DNA of 64,000 nucleotides, from the NCBI GenBank assembly GCA_000181795.3, contig CM012954.1:1472014-1536013 (forward strand). The letters are read 5' to 3'. Below the pieces are notes generated by a model. The model did not search any database. It had not been told where the DNA came from and was given only the letters and a program-made list of their open reading frames with translations. The position numbers and the translations under genes were made by a program. The stretch comes from Trichinella spiralis. Lineage: Eukaryota > Nematoda > Enoplea > Trichinellida > Trichinellidae. Each line of letters begins with the position of its first letter. The stretch's first letter is position 1. Positions 39,201 through 51,900 of the stretch are shown here, piece by piece.

Positions 39201-42200
39201 TTGTTCTTCAGTTGCTTCTAAACAGCTCTCACGATAAACCAACGGTGTAATGAGTGCATTTTCGTTTTCCGTTGACGATGGAGATTTATCAGTAACTGAG
39301 CTGAACGACGACGATTCAGGTTTATCACAGACCACCTCATGCTGGCGGTACTCCTCCAAGTATGAAACGACAGGCTCGATTCGTTCAACAGTTTCCAAAG
39401 AATCGTCCCGGTAAGTCAAACTGCCAGGAATTTCACGTTCACCACTGTGGATTGGCATTCTCTTTGCATCTGCTTTCACAGAAGGACCTCCTGTCAAAGA
39501 CTGTTCATACTGGTGGTACTGTTCTAAGTATGACACGCTGAGATCAGGTTGTTCTTCAGTAGCTTCCAAACAGCTTTCACGATAAACCAACGGTGTAATG
39601 TGCGCATTTTCGTTTTCCGCTGACGATGGAGATTTATCAGTAACTGAGCTGAACGACGACGATTCAGGTTTATCACAGACAACCTCATGCTGGCGGTACT
39701 CCTCCAAGTATGAAACGACAGGTTCGATTCGTTCAACAGTTTCCAAAGAATCGTCCCGGTAAGTCAAACTACCAGGAGTATCTGCTTCACTGGAAAAACT
39801 GGTCCATTTTTTTACCATTCCACTGGAACTCATCATATGCTGGAATGGACCTGCCTTTTTCAACGACTTCTCATGTTGATTATACTCTTCCAAATAAGAC
39901 AAATTCGGATCAGTTTGCTGAAACTGTTCCACAGAACTATCCTGATACACCAAGGAACCAGTGTCCATTGTCAATTTTTGTGCACTGCTTGAAGTTTTCT
40001 CTTCACTCAACAATGATGGACTTCTTTTTTCTTTCAAAGATGACTCATACCGGTGATACTCGTCTAAATAGGACAAATTCGGATCTGTCTGCAGCACGGG
40101 CTCTAAACTTGTCTCCTGATAAATCAGAGGACCAGTGGTGGTCCTCGTTTCGTGACTCAACCGTGGTGCTCGAGTGAGTGAACTATCCGTGTCAGGTTTC
40201 TGATAAGTGTCAGATTCTTTCAAAGAACTTAAGCTTGCAATCAGTTGCGCATTAGGTTTTTCCAATTCCTGCTTCCCCACTTCGAAACTACCCTCGTAGA
40301 CTAGCGTGCCCTCTTTAATCGGCAGCGTACCACCTTCACTTAAGATCGGTTTCAGTTTTGTCACCGGATATTCACGCGTGGCCTCAAGTTGTTCGCTGTG
40401 CTCTAGATTCAATGCACTGGTATCGGCGTGATCCGGCACTTGTAAGTCACTGTCTTCGTAAGTAAGTGAACTGCTTGGTTCCAACTGCCTTGCAGCAGTA
40501 GTTCGTGCTTCGTGCTGTTTGTACTGCTCCAAGTAGGAGACACCAGGTTCAACGTGATCCTCCTCTTCTAAACAACTGTCCTTGTAGAACAAAGAACCCG
40601 TCGCTTCAGCAGCTGCAACTGGCAGCGACGAAGTCACCGGTCTGCTGCTTAAAGAATCTCTAGCTACAGTCGACAATTCATACTTGTGGTACTGTTCCAT
40701 GTAAGACAAGCTGGGATCGACGGTTTCCAAATCTTCCAAGTTGCTGTCTTTGAAAAGTAATTTTTCTTCACGTGGCAAAGAAGCCCGCTTGGAAACGGTT
40801 GGTGTTTTCACATCGCTAGATAGATTTCTCGCATTTTCTTCATAAGATGCGTACTGATCAAGATAAGAGACTGGCTCGTTCAAATCTGGCTCAGGCTCAA
40901 TTCCATCGTCTCGATATGCCAACCGACCAACACTACTGACAGAAATTGCATCGGATTTAGTTTGGCTCATGCGCTCAAGCTCATGCTTTGTTGGTAAGAG
41001 GGATTGCTGTTGCCGTTGCTGAACATCATCAACGATCAACGATGCCGTAGTTTGATATGGCAAACTGATGTCGCTTGCTGTAATTTCAGCTCTACTGAAC
41101 GGTGGTTCTCTGTCTGACAAAAGAGCAGTCGTCGGAGATGAACTCTGGCTCGTCGCAACGCTAACCCACTCTTCAGCCTGCAGCGGACTCAATCCACTGC
41201 TGCCACGATCGTAAGCCAGCTTGTCGACGGTCATCGGTTCAGCAGCACAACTTTCATACGTGCTCGTCGTCTCACTTTCTGCCGAAAGCCTGTCATCCGG
41301 CTTCCGACCGCCGAGTAGAACCCGAATTGGACACGGTTCCGATACACTGTGCACGTTGGTCACCTCAAACGATTGGTTGCCTTTCAAATCTAAGCGAAGG
41401 TCTTTCGGCGGCAAGCTGATCGCCGGTTGCTCATCGTACAGCAAACGATCACCTGCATACACAGGATACGCTTTATTAACAGCTGCAACATTAATCTAAG
41501 TGAACAAACAGCACACAGAAAAAAACAAAAAGGTAAAACGCAGAGCAGACAGTGATAAGCGGGAAAGACACACCGCAAAGCACCCCAGTAAAAATAAAGC
41601 AAATAGCGGCAGCTAACCAGAGTGGTAATAACAAAGTTTATCGAAAAAAAATTCGACTGAGCTCTTTTTCATATAGTGTAATGAAAAGTATCAGAAAGCG
41701 CGTTTTTGGAAAGAAAAACAAAATAAAGCAAGCGTCTCGACAAAGGCGACATAGCGGTTTTGAGGCAGGATGAGAAAATAAATAATAAGCAGATTGAATA
41801 AAATATCATATTATTAATTAATGTTATTATCATTATTACTGTATTATTAAAATTAAAATTATTATTATTATTGTTATACATTTAGTTATTATTTAAATGA
41901 ATAAAATATATGATTATGCATAAAAGATTGTAAAAACTAATTTACGAAGGATAACGGCAAACAAGCGGTGCATGCTGCGTGCCTGAGAGAAATGACAAGG
42001 AGCATTCATTCATAAAGAAAACAAGAATGTGGTGCGACATAGCGATGAAGCATTTCAATGCGCACCTCTAATAACTGCATCTGTATCGTCGGCTTCTGGT
42101 CTACAAATGATCGTGTCGTCACTTTGCTCTGAACTGCCGACAGAGCTCCCCAAACTGTCCGGCATGTGTGTAATAACAGAACGGCCATCTATTCCAGATA

Positions 42201-42946
42201 AATCATCAATAACGGGCGGTGTTGCCGCATCAACGGCAACTGGCTCTTTCATTTGTGCAACTAGAAAAATTAATGTGACAAAAAATAGATATTCATTTTT
42301 ATACTGATTGATGTGCGTTAAATTTTTATTCTTATTTACTCGTTGCGTGTGTTTGTGCGCAATTTATGAGCACGTTAATGCACGGACTTACCCGCAATTT
42401 CTGATAGCGGCGGTGATTGAGCAAAGCCGACGCCCGTCACTTCTTCAAGATGATCTGACGCCTTGCGCAACTGGCGCTGTGGTTGTTCCGCTAATGATAT
42501 TTCTCCAAATCGCGTCGGTGAAATCACAACCTCTTCTTCAACAACTCGGCTCTGATCAATTTTCGGTTCTAGAATAACCAGATTCAATTCATCACAATTT
42601 CGGAAAAAATAAAACTTATAATGCGTACTCATTATACCATTGGTGTGTTGTTCGACGTTGGCATAGCTCACAGGCACCTATATACAAATAAGACAGCAGA
42701 TAAAAACAGACAACAGTTGCTTCAAAAAATGAATGATACTTCTATTCTACGAAACGCTACACCGTTGTACATCGTATCTGAATCTCGAGATGCAGTGTAC
42801 ACGTTGGGCTTTTCCACAGCTTCAGCCAATTGCAGTACTTTCTGCTCATCTGAAAAATAAGCAAAAAAATTCTTCACATTAAACAGAGTACTGTTTCATT
42901 TTGTCTGCGTGCAGGTGAATTTTCCTTAAAAACACTGCAATCAACA

Positions 42947-42985
<39 letters not shown>

Positions 42986-45900
42986 TCATATTTCTTTAGA
43001 ACATGTCACTTTTGGAGACCCGATGATAAAAACAAATAGGCGCAGTAGCTATTTATTAATGAATTTTTGGCTATCAGCAAAAGTCTGCAGGCACAACAAA
43101 AAATACACAAATGCAAACTTTCTCTGATTTCAAAATCAACACAACTTTGTTCCGAATCATATTCATTATTTATTGGCAATTATTTTACCATAAATAATAA
43201 TTATAATACCACACCACTCAAGTAAAAGTCACTGTTGTGTAAATTTTGCAACTCTTTAGACCATAAAAAGTCATGTCACTATTCGTATAATATAATAATC
43301 ATTATTGCAATTAAAGTTCCATAGCCACAGTGAAAAATGACAATTAAATCAACACATCCCCATGTTCAACAAATTCACATGCAATGTCATTTTTTTTCAA
43401 CCAATCCAGAATTTCGGCATCAATTAGGCACGATGTCAGGTTATCAGGTTAGTAAAGCAATTCTGAAAGGGTTAATATATACATATATACAGATATATTT
43501 ATTTATTTATTTATTTAAGAATATCAAATGTACAAATCAATGTACAAGTTTTTACATCACTTCTTCCTGTAACAATATTCGAAATCTAAATGATAATTTC
43601 ACTTTGCATATTTGCAATTACCAAATATTGTATAACACATCGTAACAAATAATAATTCATAAATACTATTCTATTCACTGCCATATAATACCCATCTATC
43701 TACTTATCACTGATAAATGTCTGCTGAACATAAAACTCGAAAGACATAATAGGAAAGTTATGATAGTTGAATTAAATAACAGAAAAAAAAACTTCCATAC
43801 TTTACCTGCTTTACTTTACATATTGTGTAAGTGCGCTATAACGCAAGATGCACAAATTAGAAGAACAGTTTAAACTTTGTAACAACTGCCCGACAAAAGA
43901 AACGTAACAACAATCGATCGTTTGCCATTAATAACAGATTCAATTTTTTTAAACTTATATATTTTAAAACGCAATTTCTTTCATTCAACAACAATAATAG
44001 TTCAATTTAGAATTCGATCAAAAAAATAAAAAAAATAAAAACTCACGCTGAGCAATCAGAGTATCTGAACCGGAGGTAGCCGAATACGCAGGCAGTGTGA
44101 TCGCAAGAGTGCAAATTGGATGCTGGGGTGGCAATGCTTCCGCTCGCTGCTTCGGCTCACGCATGATAGCCAATCGACCAGTGGCTGATGCATCCGGATC
44201 ATCGAAATCTCTCAACTGAACAAAAGAAAACATTTTGAAAAAAGGTTTTAAATTTGTAAGTTTTTTTTTGAAACAAACTACCTTCATCAAAAACATCAAG
44301 CGATTCTCTTGGAAAGGTATGAAACGAAGACTGAGCTGTTCACCAGATTTGGTTACTGGAATCAAATTGCCGGCAAATTCGAGATGCTGAAATCGACTGG
44401 CAAGCACCTCGACATCGCGACTTTTCGCAATCTCTTTGTAGTGTTCTTGGCGTTCCAAAGTTTTGTCCTCTTTGTCATCGGTAACGCAAAACAACCTGAG
44501 CTGTCCTTCGTTTGGATGCGGACGCCGAGCAAAAACGATAAACTTCGCCATGTACGGTACCACAATACCTTCGTTGTAAATTTCTTGAGCCATTCGAGCC
44601 GATTCGCGCGGCGTTTGACAATCCATCAGCCAGAATCTGTAGAAAAAAAGAAAAATAGAGATGATGATTCTATTCCAATTCCCTCCTCCATCTGTCTCGT
44701 CGAAGCAATACAGAGAGAAAAACAAAAAGCAACTTCATCAAAAAAAAATATCATCCATTTTCCATTACCTTGCGGAGACGGTTGTAGTGAATGAAACGTT
44801 ATCGTTGCTGAATGTCAACTGAGTAGTGCCGGTAATGTCCTCCCACTTGGCAGCTGCCGTGCCACCAGTAATACTGCAAAGCAGACGGAGCGTGGGTGGG
44901 TCTTGGCCGGTCTGGGCCGAGTACTGAGTGATCATGCCTTTGTTGGTCGACTGCGGCAACGGGATGCAGAGGGTGATCGGCTTGTGGAACTTGCGCCGGC
45001 GTGGTTCCACCGTGACAATGGGACTCACTGCCACTCGATTGCCGTGCAATTTTGTCACCAAATCTTGCGGAATGCCGTGCGCTTGAAGACTCACTTTGAT
45101 CGTCTTCGTCAGTGCACCTTCCGGGAACAAAGCCTGGACCTGGGGCACGACGGTGGAAGCGATCATGCCGCCTTCCGGTCCAACAGCATGCACCTCTTGC
45201 CGGATACGCGTCACCAGTGCGAAATATTGCGGAAAGTCGCTCGACAAAATGCGCGTGATTCTCGTGGTGTTCAGATCATCAAGTTGACTCAATTCTAGAA
45301 TTTGCAAAAAGAAAAAGAAGAACGAATAAAAATTGCACGTGCAGAAATGTAAAAAATGGAAAATTGCAAACCTTCCGGATCAAAGCTTTCGTTGAGCACT
45401 TCCTGCACGGCATCTTCGGTAGCCTCCAGCGAGTGCTCTTTCCAATGTTCACCGTTCTCGGAACGCAGAATGACAATTTCACGTTCACGGCCGCGCAACG
45501 AGGCAAAATGCGGCACTTCAATAATGACGGGTCCGAGAAATTTGGCACCGGCGGGTCCCATTTCCAAAATGCGCGACGCCAACGCCTCTCCCTCGTTCAA
45601 CGGCGGAGGATGGATCAACTTTTCACGACGCAAATAGCGACACGTTATTCGCATCGGCATCGGAGCTTTGCGAGGTGGAATGATGACGCGCACGCCAGAA
45701 TGGCGGCAACCGCGCATCGCTCCGCCCCTTGCATCCACCAAAAACGATACCAAAAAGCTGAACAGAATAACAACAAATGCAATAATTTCAAAAACTATAT
45801 TACATTATTGATATGATGACTCATATCAAAAACAACAACGCAAAAAATAAAATCACCATATAAATATAACCCACAGAAAATACGAAAAACAAGAACCACA

Positions 45901-48900
45901 AACAACAATAATACCATCACCGCATTACTATTAAAATCTCAACAACTGACAACAATAACCATTCTAACAAGTGAACAACATGAAAATTACCACACGAAAA
46001 AATGGTGAAATAAAAAAAAATGGACTACTACTACAACAAGAAGAATGAAAATTTTCCATTTACCTTTTCCATGTCATCAGCTTCCTGTAACGTTAACAAA
46101 AAGAACAACGTTAGTAAACATGACACGGGAAAAATGTATCAACTCGTTATTTAGCATTTCACATTAGCAAATACAAAAATAATCAAACTGCGAAAATAAA
46201 GTACAACAAACGAAACCATTAATAAATACATATTATTATATCGATTAATGTGGATCGGACCTATCGCTCGCTGCTATTCAACAAAAAAGCAAACATACTG
46301 TGACGACGTGCTTGTTGCCTTTTTTTACTTTAGCTCAACAATGGGGCTTAAATCAATTTTTAAAAGACAAAACAAATGAACAGCAATGTAAAATAACAGA
46401 AATGAAACTATTTCGATAAAAAAAAATTAATTTGCAAAATTTCAACAATCAGTCAATTAGTAGTAACTGTGTTATTTAGCAGTAGAATATATAATAAAAG
46501 CCAACAAACAAACAAATAAATAAATAAATAAATAAATAAATAAAAAGTTCCCTTACCCAGAATGCAAAGCTGAACGGACCACGTCGATATTGTCGGGCGC
46601 AAGATGAATATCGAACCCGTAGTCGGTGCTACTTGGTGTGAACGGCTGCTGTTGTACTTTCTTGATCAAATTTTCCAACTGCAACTGTTCCGCTTCCATC
46701 GACTTGTCCATTGGAAGCAAATCTTCTTGCAAATCAATATTACGGTGGATCTCATTCTCGAAAGATGTCGATCCTACCATTGCCGCATCATCTGAAAGTT
46801 ATCAATAAAAAAGAATAAATAAAAAATAATAATAAAACAGTGAAAAAACCATTCGCTTGCTTATTTTTCACTGAATGACCAGACAGACAGAAAGAGACGG
46901 TAAACTGTAAAAGCAAAGTAAAAGAGCAACAGTAATGAGAAACATGCAAGAAATTAAAATAAAAAAATGACACAATAGCAACAACAACAAACAAAAACAA
47001 GCTAGCTGAATGCAACAAGGCTGCGATTTTGACATGAATGAGACAGAAAGCAAGCTAACCCCGCTTTCCTAGCGGTTGGTTCACAATTTTATTAAATTCT
47101 CAATGGAACTTGAAAAAAATTTTTTTTCCCTACCTTTTTCTCTGAAATATGAACATATCAAATACCGTAAAATATGCCCCTTATTTTACAAACAGACATT
47201 CTTTTATCAATAACCAACCAATCAACTATAACTCTAAAACTGCTAGTTGCAATCAAAGAAGAAGAAAACAACGTGATCAATGAATGAATGATTCATCCAT
47301 CACAAATTATCAATAGGAATTTTTTGTAGGAAACTCAAAATAATAAAATAAATTAATAAATGAATCATGTTTTTCTTGAAATTTGCTTTTTCTAATTTTC
47401 AAAAAGTAAAGAACATAATAATTAGAATGAAAACTAAAGCATCAAAAAAAAAGCTACCTGTATAGCGCAAATGACTGATACCGTCACCGGCAGGTCTGCG
47501 CTTCAATAAACCACTGTCAAAATCGTTGGACATCGCAGATGGACTATAGGCAAGCTGTCCCGAAGTCGCGGTGTCCATCAAAAGCGTACCAGAGTTGACG
47601 TGCAAATTGCTCAAAGTAGACAACGCCCCTCGATTCAACAAATTGTCCAACTCATTCGTATTGAGCGTTTCGTCTACATGCAGGAAACAAACAAAAATGC
47701 ACAAACACGCACACGCACACAAACACACACACACAGATACACGCAAGCAAACAAAACAAACAAGTTTCAAAAAGAAGCAAAAAATGCTGTAAATGCATGC
47801 CAAAAAATGAAAACTTGATAGAAAATATCTGTCAGTCAAAAAATGCCTACATATTACACATGTCAAAAACATCTGCATATTTTTGCGCATACCTCCTTCG
47901 TCTTCTGATTCAGATATAAATGTCTCTTGCATTGTTTCCGGTGATTGGACTTTGTAACGTTCTTCAGTAATTGTCGTCGTCTCGGTGATGATGGTCGTTT
48001 CGGTTACTGTACGCAACGTCTCCACCACACTTACATAGCCCAATTTTTGAGCTATAGCAAGCGGTGTTTGTCCAGTCTGTTTGCACAGACAAATAAAAAA
48101 TTAAATGTAAAAAAATGCTTTTACAATAAATAGATACATTTTTTAAATAAAGACACCTACAGTATTTTTTTCATGCTACCGTCAAATTTGTCAACGAATA
48201 GAAAATTTAAATGAAACGACAACAACTTGCACATCATCCGTACATGCATGCATTATTATTATTATAACTGCTGCTATTTTGATGATACAATCAAATCTTA
48301 CCGAAGTGAGGGCATTTGGCGAGGCACCATAATCAATCAACATTTTCACTATGATTCCATGTCCTTGTTGTGCGGCCTGATGAAGAGGTGTGTATCCGAG
48401 AAGAGTGGCGATGTTCAAGTCGGCACCATTCTCCAACAAAAATCGAACCATATTAATCTGACCAAAGTGACAAGCCACGTGCAACGGTGTGTATCCAGAC
48501 TAGAAAAAATATGAATTCAATGAATTAATTCATCAAACACGTAAGCAGATAGGAGGTAATAAGTAGATGCGAAATTATTTTCTCGCATTTCGTCACACTT
48601 TATTATATTTATTAATTTTTCCTTTTCTTCTACCTTCGTCTGCAAATTCAACTCTGCACCACTGTCTTTCAACAACTGAGCTACCTCGACGTGGTCATTT
48701 TGAGCGCACATGTGCATTGGCGTCAGGCCGTTCTTTGCCTGAGCATTTACGTTTGAACCATTTTCAATCAAGAAAGCTGCCATTTCCACATGGCCGTTTT
48801 CGGATGCCAAATGCAACGGCGTGAATCCGGCCTTAATTATTATTATTATTATTACAACTGCAAAGCTAATGAAAACATTCTTCTTTTTCTTTACCTTCGA

Positions 48901-51900
48901 TTCAGCATCCACATCGGCGTGGTATTCAAGCAGTACAGGTGCAATATCCATTTGATTTTTCTTCGCCACAATGTGCAAAGGGGTGAAACCATTTTTCGCC
49001 GCCGCCAACGGAGATGCGTTGTGTTCGAGCAACTGCAACGCTACCTGAAAACCCAATTGCTTGTGTCATACTTTCAAAAGCTAACAAATGCCAAACAAAA
49101 ATCTACCTGCTGATGATTGTAATGAGCAGCCACGTGCAGTGGTGTGACTTGATTCTTGCCTTGGGCATCCACTTCAGCTCCTTTTTCAAGCAAAGCTTGA
49201 ACTACCGACAAATTTCCATACTTAGATGCAAGATGAATCGGCAAATAACCTTTTCCAGTTTTCAAATCACAAGACGCGTTGTGATCTAACAAAATCGTCA
49301 CCACATCTTCCTACATTAACCAACAACAATTGCATTGAAATTTGTCTGCAAAAAATAAACAGATGAAACATTTACGTGGCCTTCTTTGGCGGCAATATGC
49401 AACGGGGTGTAATTGTCTCTGGCGGTAGCATCCACTTTCGCGCCGTGCTGCAAGAGCAACATCACGATATCAGTGTTGCCAAGACGGCTAGCAATGTGCA
49501 ACGGAGTCTGGCCTTCTCGAGCAGCCGCGTCAACAGTGGCGCCGTTGCGCAACAAAATGCGTACGACATCCGTCTGATAGGCACGAGCTGCCAAATGCAG
49601 AGGAGTTTCACCGTGCACTGTAGTATCGTCAGGACGAGCACCGTGTTGGATCAAATATACGACAATATTCATGCATCCCATAAATGCTGCCACGTGCAAA
49701 GGCGTCAGTCCTGACTGTAATTGAATATGAAATTTAACAATACTATATCATGAAATTGAAAAAAAAATCCATTTTTCTTCTCACCTCTGTGGTAGCCTGC
49801 AGAGCAGCTTGATATTTCAACAGGAGTTCAACTACTTTGATGCGATTTTTCTTACAAGCGACATGAAGCGGTGTAAATCCGTTCAAAGCTCGAGCGTTTG
49901 GATCTGCATTGCGATCCAGCAGCAATTTCGCAGTGCGAACCTGGAAAAAAAGCAAAAAAAAATAAGCAAACAAGCAATCACAAGTTTCAGTAACTTACAT
50001 GACCATAATGAGCAGCTATGTGCAACGCTGTCAAATAGTCAACGGTAACTTCGTCGACCGGTGCACGATGGTAGAGTAAAATTCTAGCGGTGTCGGCGTG
50101 GTCCCCTTGAGCGGCGTTGTGTAGTGGTGCTAAACCATTTTTCGACTTGGCTGATATTGGGGCACCTTTCTCCAACAGCAAGTCTACAATTTGTTCGTGG
50201 CCAGATCGGGCGGCGCAGTGAAGCGGCGTCAGCAGATCTTTCGTTCGACAATCTATCACGGCACCGTGGGCAAGAAGCAAGGACACCAAATTGGCTCGCC
50301 CCCACTTCGATGCCACATGCAAAGGGGTGATGTTGTGCCGGGCCAAAAAATTGACGTTGGCCCCCTTTTCAAGCAACAGCTTGGCCATATTTTCATTTCC
50401 ATAGTGAGCAGCAATGTGCAACGGCGTGAATCCACTCTGCAACAACAGCAACAGCAATAGCAATAATAATAATGGCATAAATTCATCGGTATACTTTCGA
50501 TGTCACGTCTGGGTTGTGATCGCTTTGTAGCAGCAGCGCGGCGGCTTTCGTATCGTCTTTCTTAGCGGCGATATGCAACGCCGGCAATCTCACTCGGCCA
50601 CGAGTGTCGTTTTCAAGTAAAATAGCTACAACTCTGTCGTGTCCTTGTTGCAAAGCTACAGCCAAAGGAGTAAAGCCCTCCTAAAATAAATAAAATGTAA
50701 TATAATATAAACAGTGCATTAAATCATCGAAAAAAACTGAAGAACAACACATCATCTGCTGCTATCACAAACCCAAGTAACAAACAAAACAATCGTAGAT
50801 TGCATTTCAATGAAAGATAATACTTTAATACCCCCCCTGTCAAATGAACAAAACGAGTATGATGGATAAAACCAAAATTGAGCATCAATAAAGTGATAAA
50901 GAAATGAAAATAAAGTGAAAAATAAAGTTTAACATTATTTTCAAACAATGCTCAGAAACATGCAAATCAACTCACCTCAGTAGCAAGTGACTGATTGGCG
51001 CCGTGCTGAAGCAGAAATGTGACCACTCTGTCGTGGTTCTCCTGTGCAGCCATGTACAACGGCGTGAAGCCGTCCTGCGATTGCACATTCACATTCGCGT
51101 TGTGTTCCACCAAAAGCGTAACAACCGGCAACTGACCAGCTAGTGATGCTATGTGAAGGGCGGTATTCCCTTTCTGCAAAAGTGGAAATAATCAACATTC
51201 ATTAATTATCAACTGATCATTCAGTAATTGTATATCATCAGTTGAACATAAATCGATCAAAAAAAACAAAGAAAGAAAAAATCAATTGGGTATAATTTGT
51301 GGAAAAAATTGATTGCAAAAGTTGGAATTTTCAATTTCTAATGCTCTAGAGAGAAGCTGAAAACAACAAATTAAACAATAAACCGCAGATGAATGTTCAA
51401 TAAAATGACAAATTCAAAATGTCACAACGGATTTCACAACCATTCCCACGAGCATACATCACAGAACACTCAATAAAGCATTATCAAGTGTATTAATTTC
51501 AAATATACGCGGGAAAGAATCAATGCATACTGGAGGAAATGAAATTTCACATGCAATCAAGAAAAAAAAAACAAAAAAGAAAAATACTTTCGTTGCTGCG
51601 TCCACATCGGCACCGCGAGCGAGCAGTTCGGCGACCACATCCGCGTGGCCTTCTTTCGAAGCAATATGCAGCGCGTTGAGACCGTTCTGCGAGAATAACG
51701 AATAAAACAAAATTATTATGAATTAAGAAAAAAATCAGTATGCTTTAAAGTTTACCGCATTGCAAGTATTGATGTTCGTACCAGCTTTCAACAAGTCCAA
51801 CAGTTCAGGCAAATTTCCAGCTCGAGCAGCTCGCAAAAAGCTAGCGCTGCTTTCATCCTTAAAAGATAATTCAAATTACATGCATCATAAATAGGTTGTC

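Noticed and set aside
35847-41499. Plus-strand and off-frame open frames over the 5.7-kb repeat exon
   Set aside because: They repeat with the same period as the coding strand and are out-of-frame by-products.
43337-43645. Open frames on both strands inside the post-UPA intron, considered as a death-domain exon
   Set aside because: No conserved death-domain residues, and no acceptor-donor pair with the needed phase.
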